DNA from: Sphingomonas glacialis
Lineage (GTDB): Bacteria; Pseudomonadota; Alphaproteobacteria; Sphingomonadales; Sphingomonadaceae
Reading direction: 5' to 3'
Assembly (NCBI RefSeq): GCF_014653575.1
Contig: NZ_BNAQ01000003.1
Location: forward strand, 372,001 to 436,000
Length of the DNA stretch: 64,000 bases
Part shown: positions 27,701 through 35,732 of the stretch, piece by piece
Layout: each line of letters opens with the position of its first letter
Numbering within the stretch: the stretch's first letter is position 1
Notes under the pieces: generated by a model
Told to the model about the DNA's origin: nothing
Seen by the model: the letters and a program-made list of their open reading frames with translations, nothing else
Databases searched by the model: none
Made by a program: the position numbers and the translations under genes

Positions 27701-30574
27701 TATGCGGTGGCGACGACCAAGGACGCCGCGGGCAACGAAGCGCGCGCGACGCAGAGCGTGTGGCTCGCCGGCAAGGACGATTGGTGGTTCGGCGGCGACA
27801 ATGGCGACCGGATGGACGTCGTCCCCGAAAAGCTCGCCTACAAGGCCGGCGAGACCGCGCGTTTCCAGGTGCGCATGCCGTTCCGCCAGGCGACCGCGCT
27901 CGTCACCGTCGAGCGCGAGGGCGTGCTCGCGAGCTACGTCACCGAACTCAGCGGGGCGGACCCCGTGGTCGAGGTGAAGATGCCGGGCTCCTATGCGCCC
28001 GACGTGTTCGTCTCGGTGATGGTCGTGCGCGGCCGTACCGAGAGCGGGATCTGGAGCTGGCTCCACGGCCTCGCGCGTTCGGTCGGGCTCGCGAGCGATC
28101 CGCCCGAGGGGCAGGAGCCGACCGCGCTGGTCGATCTCGCCAAGCCGAGCTACCGCATCGGCATCGCAAAGGTGAAGGTCGGCTGGGAAGCGCACCAGCT
28201 CCAGGTCGCGGTCAAGGCCGACCGGGCACGCTACGCCGCGCGCGACGTCGCGCAGGTCGACGTCCAGGTGAACGGCCCCGACGGCAAGCCGGTCCGCACC
28301 GCCGACGTCGCCTTCGCTGCGGTCGACGAGGCGCTGCTCCAGCTCGCGCCCAACGACAGCTGGGACGTGCTGACCGCGGTGATGGGCGAGCGCCCGCTCG
28401 CCGTGCTCACCTCGACCGCGCAGACGCAGGTCGTAGGAAAACGCCATTACGGCAAGAAGGCGGTCGAGGCCGGCGGCGGCGGCGGTGGCGATTCGTCGGG
28501 GCTCAATCGCGAGAATTTCCAGCCGGTGATCCTGTGGAAGGGCCGCGTCGCGCTCGACCAGAATGGCCATGCGCGGATTCCGGTGACGCTGTCCGACGCG
28601 CTCTCCTCGTTCAAGCTGGTGGCGATCGCGACCGATGGGTCGCAGCTCTACGGCACCGGCATGGCGAGCGTGCGCACCGCGCAGGACCTGTCGATCTTCG
28701 CCGGCATCGCGCCTGTGGTGCGGACCGGCGATTTCTACGCCTCGAGCTTCACGCTGCGCAACGGCTCGGACAAGCCGATGACGGTGACGGCAAGCGTCGA
28801 CCTCACCCCCGCGATCGCGCAGGGCAAGCCGCTGACGGTGACGATCCCGGCGGGCGGCGCGATGCCGGTCGCTTGGAATTTGACCGCGCCCGCCAATCTC
28901 GACGCGTTGCGCTGGCATGTCAGCGCGCGTTCGGCGGACGGCAAGGCGGTCGACCAGATCACCGTCAATCAGGCGGTGACGCCGCTCTACCCGCTCGAAG
29001 TGTGGGCGGGGACGCTCGCGCGCGTCGGCGGCGACACGACGATCCCGATCCAGCCGCCGATCGGGGCGATCGCGGGGCGTGGGACGGTCGATATCCGGCT
29101 CGACGATACGCTCGCGCCGCCGCTTGCCGGGGTGCGCGATTTCATGGCGCGCTACCCGTATAATTGCTTCGAACAGCAGCTGTCGCGCGCGGTGGCGCTC
29201 GGCGATGCGGCGCTGTGGCAAAGGCTCGCGAGCGACATCCCGGCGTATCAGGCCGATGACGGATTGCTGCGCTACTGGCCGTCGGGCAGCCTGACGGGCT
29301 CCGAGGCGCTCACCGCCTATGTGCTAGCGATGACGTCGGAGGCCGGCCTGCCGATCCCAGAGGGGCCGCGCGCGAAGATGATCGAGGGGCTGAAAGCCGT
29401 GCTCGACGGGCGCTTGCGCCACGAGGAGTATGGCGATGTCCGGCTCCAGCGCGTCTATGCCTTCAACGCGCTCGCACGGGCCGGAGCAGCGACGCCGGCG
29501 ATGCTCGGGCAGTTGAGCATGATCCCGAAGGAAATGCCGACCGCCTTGCTCGCCGATTATCTCGTCGCGCTCGATCATGTGCCGGGGCTCGCCAACGCCA
29601 ATGCGCTGAAGGCGGCGGGAGAGGCGCAGTTGCGGACCCGGCTCGTCTATGAGGGCACGCGGCTCGATCTGTCGGACAGCAGCAACCAGCCGTGGTGGCT
29701 GATGTCGTCGGGCGACGAAGCCTCGATCAAGACGGTAATCGCGACGCTCGGCCGGCCCGGCTGGCAGGACGAGGCGGCCAAGATGATGGTCGGCGTCGCG
29801 CTGCGCCAGTCGCACGGCCGCTGGGACACGACCACCGCCAACGCCTGGGGCACGATCGCGGCGCGCAAGTTCGCGGCGCTCTATCCGGCAAGCGCGATCG
29901 TCGGGAATACGACGCTGGGCCTGGGCGCGCAGACGATCAGCAAGGCCTGGCCGTTGGCGACGACCGCGCGGACGGCGACCTTCCAGCTGCCGGCTGTGCT
30001 CACCCCGCTCAAACTGTCGCAATCGAGCGGTGGCGCGGGGCCGTGGGCGAACGTCTCGATCTCGGCCGCAGTGCCGCTGACCAGGCCGCTGTTCGCTGGC
30101 TATGAGATGCAGCGCAACGTCGAGGTTGTGCAGGCGCGCACCAAGGGCGTGCTGACGCGCGGCGACGTCGTCAAGGTGACGATCACCGTCAAGGCGAGCG
30201 CCGAGCGCAACTGGGTGGTGATCAACGATCCGATCCCGGCGGGCGCGACGATCATCGGCGATCTCGGCGGACAGTCGCAGATGCTTGCCGGGCAGGCGCA
30301 GGCCGGGCCGGGCGCCAAGTTCCAGGCGCGCGATGCCGATGGCAAGCTTTGGGACGTGCAGGTCGGCGTGGTTCCCGCCTATGTCGAGAAGCGCAACGAT
30401 GCGTGGCGCGCCTATTATGGCTGGGTGCCGCGCGGGGCGTTCAGCGCGTCGTACATGCTGCGGCTGAACGGGGCAGGGCGCTTCAACCTGCCGCCGAGCC
30501 GGGTCGAGGCGATGTATTCGCCCGCGATCCGCGCACAGCTGCCGCTCGCGCCGGTGACGGTGCTGCAGCGCTGA
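24752..30574 (+). CDS. Alpha-2-macroglobulin family protein (YfhM/MagD-like)
   Basis: The 1940-residue protein has a signal peptide (FRIALLALVCVPFAAFG) and the long MG-domain array of bacterial alpha-2-macroglobulins. Central VTDSCTGKLLARGITDKNGG and SYGSRGEFL-like bait-region neighbours precede a thioester motif NCFEQQ with Cys1472. A Gly-rich loop (VEAGGGGGGDSSG, about residues 1240-1250) is the likely bait-region position. Bacterial A2M traps proteases in the periplasm and is often paired with PBP1C, which follows here. No lipobox is seen, unlike E. coli YfhM, so it may be soluble. It is longer than usual (E. coli homologue about 1650 residues). Confidence 0.93.
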   Translation: MKLGFRIALLALVCVPFAAFGDASPQVILATPGIGDGAIERFTARFNQPMVPLGDPRAAAPFDVTCAVSGQGRWVDPQTFVYDFASGLPGGTTCKFALRKGLKSVSGYAATGQSEFTVDAGGPVARAILPGGDSDEIEEDQTFLVAANLPATPASVAANAYCAIKGIGEKIPVDVLPVDLPGKLLGEMGTENWNVRSFLESGGLPAAIPAPADRAKAYAGVTALKCRRPLPPGADVALVWGASIAGAGGKTAGTDQRFDFSVRKPFTARFECSRVNAAAGCNPVEKAWVRFSAPVPSELAKQVRIETADGKVLTPTLFDSSSDTERGDAKTKATISAVGFKSPLPQAQTGKVVLPAGVKDESGRPLSNAERFPLAVRFDAAPPLVKFAASFGILESKQGGVLPVTVRNVEPALQCTNVTIGGQALRVDGSDGKIAQWLRTVGHADDEASHEETRGKEKVRINDTGAKSILAGEGAPMKIGLPGKGKDFEVVGLPLGGGKPGFYVVELASPVLGQALLGRKAPRYVATAALVTNMSVHFKWGRAASLAWVTALDTGKPVADAEVHVTDSCTGKLLARGITDKNGGLNVPPGLPEPEAYGGSCDGGSSPLMVSARAGDDFSFTLTDWGKGIRPYDFDLPYGYSARGEFLHTVFDRALVRQGETVHMKHILRTSVASGFGFAPGVTGTLRLQHRGSDTQFDLPLTIDANGIGENEWTAPAGAPMGEYDLSVIADNRTIETGQSFKVDEYKLPTMRATVTGPKDAAIRPISLALDLFVGYLSGGGASNLPVDMRIGYFAHEGTPDGYESYSFGGKAIVEGTKPLNGDGEEEQATLPPTQTLPSTLGGDGTGKQTVSIPQTLDGVTDMLVEMDYQDANGEVLTASKRIPIFPSAVQLGVKTDGWLMKQDDLRLRFVALDTAGKPLANQAISVALYSRQILTARRRLIGGFYAYDNRMKTEKLSQTCSATTDAQGLATCKLDPGISGEVYAVATTKDAAGNEARATQSVWLAGKDDWWFGGDNGDRMDVVPEKLAYKAGETARFQVRMPFRQATALVTVEREGVLASYVTELSGADPVVEVKMPGSYAPDVFVSVMVVRGRTESGIWSWLHGLARSVGLASDPPEGQEPTALVDLAKPSYRIGIAKVKVGWEAHQLQVAVKADRARYAARDVAQVDVQVNGPDGKPVRTADVAFAAVDEALLQLAPNDSWDVLTAVMGERPLAVLTSTAQTQVVGKRHYGKKAVEAGGGGGGDSSGLNRENFQPVILWKGRVALDQNGHARIPVTLSDALSSFKLVAIATDGSQLYGTGMASVRTAQDLSIFAGIAPVVRTGDFYASSFTLRNGSDKPMTVTASVDLTPAIAQGKPLTVTIPAGGAMPVAWNLTAPANLDALRWHVSARSADGKAVDQITVNQAVTPLYPLEVWAGTLARVGGDTTIPIQPPIGAIAGRGTVDIRLDDTLAPPLAGVRDFMARYPYNCFEQQLSRAVALGDAALWQRLASDIPAYQADDGLLRYWPSGSLTGSEALTAYVLAMTSEAGLPIPEGPRAKMIEGLKAVLDGRLRHEEYGDVRLQRVYAFNALARAGAATPAMLGQLSMIPKEMPTALLADYLVALDHVPGLANANALKAAGEAQLRTRLVYEGTRLDLSDSSNQPWWLMSSGDEASIKTVIATLGRPGWQDEAAKMMVGVALRQSHGRWDTTTANAWGTIAARKFAALYPASAIVGNTTLGLGAQTISKAWPLATTARTATFQLPAVLTPLKLSQSSGGAGPWANVSISAAVPLTRPLFAGYEMQRNVEVVQARTKGVLTRGDVVKVTITVKASAERNWVVINDPIPAGATIIGDLGGQSQMLAGQAQAGPGAKFQARDADGKLWDVQVGVVPAYVEKRNDAWRAYYGWVPRGAFSASYMLRLNGAGRFNLPPSRVEAMYSPAIRAQLPLAPVTVLQR

Positions 30575-30600
30575 TCCCATCTTCCTTCTTCTTTCCTTCC

Positions 30601-30707
30601 CTTCCCCGGCGGAGGCCGGGGCCCAGTAGCGGGCCGTTGCGTTGATCGAGTACAGCACCCTCCTGCGCCGTGCGTCGCTCCTGGGCCCCGGGCTGCGCCG
30701 GGGAAGC
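30601..30707. repeat. Paired inverted-repeat element overlapping the start of pbpC
   Basis: The left arm at 30601-30626 (CTTCCCCGGCGGAGGCC...) and the right arm at 30681-30707 are inverse copies; each can also fold on itself (CCCCGGC...GCCGGGG). The same family occurs at 38536-38640. The right arm lies inside the pbpC reading frame and encodes LLGPGLRRGS of its N-terminus. Confidence 0.75.
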
Positions 30708-32840
30708 GAACGCGTTTGGGCGGGGTTCAAGACCCGCACCGGCGCGATCGTCACCGCGCTGGCCGTCGCGCTCCTCGCCTTCGTAGCGATTGACTACGCC
30801 ACGCTCCCCCCGCCGCTGCCCGGCTATGCGCAGGTCCGCGTCGCGTGGTGCCCGTCCGAGGCGTGGCTCTACGATCGCAACGGCGTGCTGATCGACAGCG
30901 CGCGCGTCAATTTCGCGGCGCGGCGGCTTGCCTGGACGCCGCTGCCGCAGGTTTCCGCCGTCACGCGCGAAACGATCGTCGGCGTCGAGGACCGCCGCTT
31001 CTTCCATCATGGCGGGGTCGATTGGCTCGCCTTGCTCGGCGTCGCGCGCGACCGCGCGCAGGGCACGCGCGCGCGCGGCGCGAGCACGCTGTCGATGCAG
31101 GTCGCCGGCTTTCTCGCGCCCGATCTGGCCGTGCCGGGGCAGCGCCATTTGTGGGACAAGCTCCGCCAGATGCGCGCCGCCTGGGCGCTCGAATCGCATT
31201 GGTCGAAGGACGAGATCCTCGAGGCCTATCTCAACCTCGCCGGGTTCCGCGGCGAGGCGCAGGGGATCGGCGCGGCGGCGCTCGGGCTGTTCGGCAAGAC
31301 CCCCGACGCCCTCGCGCGCGACGATGCACTGCTGCTCGCCGCGCTCCTCCCCGATCCGCAGGCCGACCCCGCGAGCATCGCGCGGCGCGCCTGCGCGGTC
31401 AGCCACGAGCGCGATTGCGCGCGCTTTGCGGGCGAGGCGGCGTCGATGCTCGGCCCAGCGCGCAGCCTGCAGCTCGATCCTGGCCTCGCGCCGCATCTCT
31501 CCGACCGTTTGCTGACCAAGCCCGGGCTCAAGGTCACCACCACGCTCGACCGGCGCATTCAGAGCCTCGCGATCGTCGCGCTCAAACGCCAGTTGCAGGG
31601 CCTCGGCGGCGCGCGCGCGCGTGACGGCGCGGCGGTGGTGATCGACAATGCAAGCGGCGACGTGCTGGCCTATGTCGGCGGGATCGGCGGCGCCTCGACC
31701 GCGCCCGCGGTCGACGGCGCGAACAGCTATCGCCAGGCCGGATCGACGCTCAAACCCTTCCTCTACGCTGAGGCGATCGAGAAGGGCTATCTCACCCCCG
31801 CCTCGATCCTCGACGATTCGCCGGTCCAGCTCGACACCGCCTCGGGGCTGTATGTGCCGCAGAATTACGACCGCGGCTTCAAGGGGCCGGTGTCGGCACG
31901 CGCGGCGCTGGCGGGGTCGCTCAACGTACCCGCGGTGCGCACTTTGCTGCTCGTCGGGGTCGACGCGTTTCGCGATCGGTTGTGGGACACGGGGTATCGC
32001 GGGCTGGTCGAGGATGGTGATTATTACGGCTTCTCGCTCGCGCTCGGCTCGGCCGAAGTCACGCTGCTCGAACAGGCCGCTGCCTATCGCAGCCTGGAGC
32101 AGGCCGGCCGCTGGTCGCCGCTGCGGCTGACGCTCGATGCGCCCCGCGAGTCGCCGCACGCCATCACGACACCGCAGGCGGCGTGGCTCGTCGCCGACAT
32201 GATGGCCGATTCGAATGCCCGCGCGGTGACCTTCGGGCTCGATTCGGCGCTGCACCTGCCCTTCTGGGCGGCGGTGAAGACGGGGACGAGCAAGGCGCTG
32301 CGCGACAATTGGTGCATCGGCTTCACCCGAGAATATACGGTCGCGGTGTGGGTCGGCAATCTCGAGGGCGATTCGATGCGCGCGGTTTCGGGGGTCAGCG
32401 GTGCGGCGCCGGTGTGGCGCGACATCATGCTCGCGCTCAACGCCGAGACGCGCAGCACCCCACCGCCGCGCCCGACGGGGATCGAAGCGCGCGCGATAAC
32501 CTTCGCGAATGCGATCGAACAACCGCGCACCGAATATTTCCTCGCCGGAACGGGCCAGTCGCAGATCGCCGTCGCGCCCGCCGAATCGCGCCGCCCGCGG
32601 ATCACCAACCCGGTGTCGGGCAGCGTCTATGCGATCGATCCCGACATTCCGCCCAACCGGCAGCGGCTTTCGGTCGACGTGTCGGGGGCGGTGACGGCGC
32701 ATCGGCTGTGGCTCGACAAGACCGATCTCGGCGCCGCCGATTCGCAGCCGCAGATCATCGCTGGACCGGGGCTCCACCGGCTGCGGTTGACCGATGTCGC
32801 CGGGCGCGTGGTCGATCAGGTGCTCTTCACGATCCGCTGA
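30642..32840 (+). CDS. pbpC: Penicillin-binding protein 1C
   Basis: The 732-residue class A PBP has one membrane helix (IVTALAVALLAFVAIDYA), a glycosyltransferase domain with catalytic Glu in VGVEDRRFFHHGGVDW, then a transpeptidase domain with SxxK (GSTLKPF), SxN (GSLNVP) and KTGTS. A PBP1C C-terminal domain ends the protein (PRITNPVSGSVYAID). It follows the alpha-2-macroglobulin gene, the classic pairing for periplasmic protease defence at repaired peptidoglycan. The frame opens after a TAG at 30627 with no ATG or GTG before the membrane helix; the only plausible start is TTG 30642, and the first 35 codons come partly from a repeat element. Confidence 0.9.
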   Translation: MIEYSTLLRRASLLGPGLRRGSERVWAGFKTRTGAIVTALAVALLAFVAIDYATLPPPLPGYAQVRVAWCPSEAWLYDRNGVLIDSARVNFAARRLAWTPLPQVSAVTRETIVGVEDRRFFHHGGVDWLALLGVARDRAQGTRARGASTLSMQVAGFLAPDLAVPGQRHLWDKLRQMRAAWALESHWSKDEILEAYLNLAGFRGEAQGIGAAALGLFGKTPDALARDDALLLAALLPDPQADPASIARRACAVSHERDCARFAGEAASMLGPARSLQLDPGLAPHLSDRLLTKPGLKVTTTLDRRIQSLAIVALKRQLQGLGGARARDGAAVVIDNASGDVLAYVGGIGGASTAPAVDGANSYRQAGSTLKPFLYAEAIEKGYLTPASILDDSPVQLDTASGLYVPQNYDRGFKGPVSARAALAGSLNVPAVRTLLLVGVDAFRDRLWDTGYRGLVEDGDYYGFSLALGSAEVTLLEQAAAYRSLEQAGRWSPLRLTLDAPRESPHAITTPQAAWLVADMMADSNARAVTFGLDSALHLPFWAAVKTGTSKALRDNWCIGFTREYTVAVWVGNLEGDSMRAVSGVSGAAPVWRDIMLALNAETRSTPPPRPTGIEARAITFANAIEQPRTEYFLAGTGQSQIAVAPAESRRPRITNPVSGSVYAIDPDIPPNRQRLSVDVSGAVTAHRLWLDKTDLGAADSQPQIIAGPGLHRLRLTDVAGRVVDQVLFTIR

Positions 32841-32880
32841 AAAAACGACGGCCGCCCCCTTTCGGAGACGGCCGCCGCCC
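32840..32880 (-). terminator. Rho-independent terminator of the RcnB-like gene
   Basis: On the minus strand a CGGCCG/CGGCCG stem (extendable by G-C and G-U pairs to about 12 bp) is followed within three bases by TTTTTT. It lies just past the end of the RcnB-like gene. It touches the end of the pbpC gene on the opposite strand. Confidence 0.6.
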
Positions 32881-32893
32881 GTGACGAACAGTC

Positions 32894-33400
32894 TTAGCGG
32901 TAGAAGCCGCGGATCACCTGGACGACATAGCCGCGACGCGTGTCGACGAGGATCACGTCGTTATAGTGCCGCACCCATTGCTGGCCAAAGCCGGCGCGCG
33001 GCAGGCGATAGCGCCACGGATCGGCGATGATGTAGCGCCCGCCATAATACGCCGGTGCGATGCGCAGGCCCGGACGGAACGCGGTGTAGCGGAACGGGGC
33101 GTTCCAATTGCCGCGGGCATAATAGTTCGGGTTGCGGTCGCGCCAGCCACGCCAGTCGTCACGACCCCAGGCGCGGTCGCGATCGCGCAGATCCTCGCGA
33201 TATTCCTGGCGCGCGTCGCGCACGTCCTCGCGCTGATCGCGAATGTCACGGCGGTCGCCGCGCATCCGCGCATCCTGCAGGTCGCGCTGTTCCTGGCGGA
33301 TGTCGCGACGGTCGCGCCGCAGCTCTTCGTTCGACTGCGCGCTTGCCGCGACGGGAACCAAGGTCGCCGCCATCAAAGCGGTGAAAATGAGTTTACGCAC
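32894..33400 (-). CDS. RcnB-like periplasmic protein
   Basis: The protein (168 residues) has a signal peptide (RKLIFTALMAATLVPVAASAQ), a highly charged helix of Arg-Asp repeats (ELRRDRRDIRQEQRDLQDARMRGDRRD...) and a C-terminal YYGGRYIIADPWRYRLPRAG...RRGYVVQVI domain typical of RcnB-family proteins. RcnB influences nickel/cobalt efflux in E. coli, but most homologues are uncharacterised. GTG 33400 is preferred because GGAGGA precedes it by four bases; an upstream ATG at 33412 overlaps that ribosome site. Confidence 0.75.
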   Translation of the reverse strand: MRKLIFTALMAATLVPVAASAQSNEELRRDRRDIRQEQRDLQDARMRGDRRDIRDQREDVRDARQEYREDLRDRDRAWGRDDWRGWRDRNPNYYARGNWNAPFRYTAFRPGLRIAPAYYGGRYIIADPWRYRLPRAGFGQQWVRHYNDVILVDTRRGYVVQVIRGFYR

Positions 33401-33521
33401 TGTATCCTCCATATTCCGGCGGGCCAAAGAAAGGCCGGGCCATGGAGCGTGTTCTGGCAGCGCGCGACTGAACGGAATGCGAATGCGCTTGTCAGCAATC
33501 CGTCAGGAAGCGACGTGCCGG

Positions 33522-34022
33522 TTACGGCGTATCGCGACCGCCACCGGTGTTGCTCTGGCCGCCCTGGCCACCGCCGACCGCGCCAACGGTGCCGATATTG
33601 CCGAACAGTTCATCGAAGAAGCTGCGCTTCTTGCCGAGCGTCGGCGTGGTCTTGCCCGACGGGCTGATCGACGCCACTTGCTCGACGCCCGATTTGCGCA
33701 CCGCGGTGACATTGCCCTTCTCGTCGAAGCTGATGCGCAGCGTCGTCTGCTCGCGGACCTTGGGGTTGTTGTACGCGAAATTGCGCGTCTCGCGCGACAC
33801 GTAATACCAGTCGCCCTGGTTGAATTCGGAAGTGAAGCTCGGCTTGCCGAGCGTCGCGAGCACCGACTGGCGGTTGTCGGTGCCGGCCTGGACCGAGTTC
33901 ACGAGATCGGCATCGATGACATAGCCCTGGTGCGACTTGAGCGGCACGCAGGCGCTCGCCCCGAACACGCACGATGCGAGGAGGGCGGCAGCCGTCAACT
34001 GGCGGACGGACTTAAGGCTCAT
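33522..34022 (-). CDS. bamE: Outer-membrane assembly lipoprotein BamE (SmpA/OmlA family)
   Basis: The 166-residue lipoprotein has a signal with the lipobox-like ASAC (Cys25) and the family sequence HQGYVIDADLVNSVQAGTDNRQSVLATLGKPSFTSEF...WYYVSR. BamE stabilises the BAM complex that inserts outer-membrane beta-barrels. GGAG lies seven bases before ATG 34022. A Gly/Gln/Asn-rich tail after residue 145 (GGGQGGQSNTGGG) extends beyond the E. coli protein, as is common in sphingomonads. It is divergent from the bc1-chaperone gene. Confidence 0.92.
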   Translation of the reverse strand: MSLKSVRQLTAAALLASCVFGASACVPLKSHQGYVIDADLVNSVQAGTDNRQSVLATLGKPSFTSEFNQGDWYYVSRETRNFAYNNPKVREQTTLRISFDEKGNVTAVRKSGVEQVASISPSGKTTPTLGKKRSFFDELFGNIGTVGAVGGGQGGQSNTGGGRDTP

Positions 34023-34133
34023 CGACACTCTCCAAGGCACCAAAGCTGGCCACGACGCATTGCACCCGCGGACACGAAGCCTCAATATGCCGGGAAAGGC
34101 GACCAAACAAGGGCGCGAAGGGACACGAGAGAT

Positions 34134-34643
34134 TTGGGCTGGTTTTCGAAGCTGCTGGGGCGGACGCCCGACGATACCGCGATGCTGCTCTATGATCGGG
34201 TGATCGCGCTGGCACGCGCGCCGCATTGGTATGAATCGGGCGGTGTTCCCGACACGCTCGACGGCCGGTTCGACATGGTCGCGGCGGTGCTGTCGCTCGT
34301 GCTGCTGCGGCTCGAGGACGTTCCAGAGGCAGGCCCGGCAAGCGCGCGGCTGACCGAGCGCTTCGTCACCGATATGGACGGGCAATTGCGCGAAAGCGGG
34401 GTCGGCGACATCGGCGTCGGCAAGCATATCGGCAAGATGATGGGGATGCTCGGCGGGCGGCTCGGCGCGTATCGCGACGGGCTGGCGGCGGGCGACCTCC
34501 ACCCGGCGCTCGCGCGGAACCTGTACCGCAGCGGCCTGCCCGATGCCGCCGCGATTGCCCATACCGAGGCCGCCTTGTTCGCGCTGCGCGACGCGCTGGC
34601 GGCACGACCGACCGAGTCGGTGATCGCAGGAGATATTGCATGA
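34134..34643 (+). CDS. Ubiquinol-cytochrome c chaperone family protein
   Basis: The 169-residue protein matches the Ubiq_cyt_C_chap (CBP3-like) family: LYDRVIALARAPHWYESGGVPDTLDGRFDMVAAVLSLVLLRL, then LTERFVTDMDGQLRESGVGDIGVGKHIGKMM. In mitochondria the homologue assists assembly of cytochrome b of complex III. No ATG fits the family N-terminus (GWFSKLLGRTPDD); TTG 34134 with GAGAGA upstream is the likely start. It overlaps the DUF177 gene by 4 bp. Confidence 0.85.
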   Translation: MGWFSKLLGRTPDDTAMLLYDRVIALARAPHWYESGGVPDTLDGRFDMVAAVLSLVLLRLEDVPEAGPASARLTERFVTDMDGQLRESGVGDIGVGKHIGKMMGMLGGRLGAYRDGLAAGDLHPALARNLYRSGLPDAAAIAHTEAALFALRDALAARPTESVIAGDIA

Positions 34644-35167
34644 GCACCCCCGAATTTTCGCGGCTGGAGCGGATCGACACGATCGGCGAGGGCGAGCGCA
34701 GCATCGCGATCACCGCGAGCGAGGCCGAGCGCGCCGCGCTGGCAGCGCGATTCGGTCTGGTGTCGGTCGACCGGCTCGAGGCGACGTTTCGGGTCAAGCG
34801 CGATGCGGCGGGGATCGTCGCGCGCGGCGCGGTCAGCGCGGCGGTCGTCCAGGCGTGTTCGGTGACCGACGAGCCCTTGCCGCAAAGCGTGTCGGAGGAT
34901 GTCGCGTTGCGCTTCGTCACCGAACAGGAGGCCGCCGCCGAGGAGGAGATCGAGCTCGATCTCGATGCGCTCGATACGATGCCGTATGATGGCGCGGCGA
35001 TCGACCTCGGCGAAGCGGCGGCGGAAACGATGGCGCTCGCGCTCGATCCGTTCCCGCGCGGGCCCAATGCCGCGGCGGCGTTGCGCGCAGCGGGCGTGAT
35101 CAGCGAGGAAGAGGCCAAGCCCGCGGGTGCGCTGGCGGGGTTGAAGGGCTTGTTCGGGAAGGTGTGA
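34640..35167 (+). CDS. YceD/DUF177 family protein
   Basis: The 175-residue acidic protein has the DUF177 core with VKRDAAGIVARGAVSAAVVQACSVTDEPLPQSVSEDVALRFV; a single Cys remains at the ACSVT position. Some homologues bind 23S rRNA precursors and sit beside rpmF; no rpmF is present here. It is coupled to the cytochrome chaperone (ATGA), and its stop is 3 bp from that of the convergent sixA. Confidence 0.85.
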   Translation: MSTPEFSRLERIDTIGEGERSIAITASEAERAALAARFGLVSVDRLEATFRVKRDAAGIVARGAVSAAVVQACSVTDEPLPQSVSEDVALRFVTEQEAAAEEEIELDLDALDTMPYDGAAIDLGEAAAETMALALDPFPRGPNAAAALRAAGVISEEEAKPAGALAGLKGLFGKV

Positions 35168-35170
35168 GGC

Positions 35171-35719
35171 TCAGTCCTCGTCGGGTCCGAGCGTCGGATC
35201 GAGATCGCGCGGGCGGACGAAGCGCGTCAGCCGTCCGCTCCCGCCAGCAAGCGTCGCCCATTCGCCCGCGAAGCTGATCTCGGCGATCGTCGCGGTCGGA
35301 TATTTCGCCTCGAGCGCGACGCGCAACGGTTCGTCTGAATCGGGAACGAGCAGCATCGCGAGATCCTCGAGCCCGGGATTGTGCCCGACGAGCAGGAGGT
35401 GCACCGCCTCGGCGGGCGCTTCGTGGATGATATCGAGCAAGGTCACTGCCGAGGCGAGGTAGATGCGCCGGTCAAAATGGGGCGCGAGCGTGCGGCCATA
35501 GCTGCTCTCGACCTGTTCGAGCGTCTCGACGACGCGCACCGCCGGCGAGGCGACGACATGGTCGAACACGCCGGCGGCATTGCGCAGATGGCCACCGATC
35601 AGCGCCGCCGCACGCTTGCCCTTGGCGTTGAGCCCGCGATCGTAATCGCGCAAAGCGGGATCGTCCCAGCCCGATTTGGCGTGGCGGAGCAGCGTCAGCG
35701 TCTTGGTGCCGGCGGTCAT
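35171..35719 (-). CDS. Histidine phosphatase SixA-like
   Basis: The 182-residue protein has the phosphatase LLRHAKSGW motif near the N-terminus (nucleophile His) and a second catalytic His in LLVGHNPGLEDL, typical of SixA phosphohistidine phosphatases. The N-terminus is MTAGTKTLTL; GGAGA lies about eight bases upstream. It probably follows the DinG-type helicase in one transcript (13 bp gap). Confidence 0.92.
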   Translation of the reverse strand: MTAGTKTLTLLRHAKSGWDDPALRDYDRGLNAKGKRAAALIGGHLRNAAGVFDHVVASPAVRVVETLEQVESSYGRTLAPHFDRRIYLASAVTLLDIIHEAPAEAVHLLLVGHNPGLEDLAMLLVPDSDEPLRVALEAKYPTATIAEISFAGEWATLAGGSGRLTRFVRPRDLDPTLGPDED

Positions 35720-35732
35720 GCTAAAGTCTCCG

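Noticed and set aside
25067..29221. A 1384-residue open frame antisense to the alpha-2-macroglobulin gene
   Set aside because: Arg/Asp/Ala-rich shadow created by GC bias at codon position 3; no domain, start signal or family resemblance.
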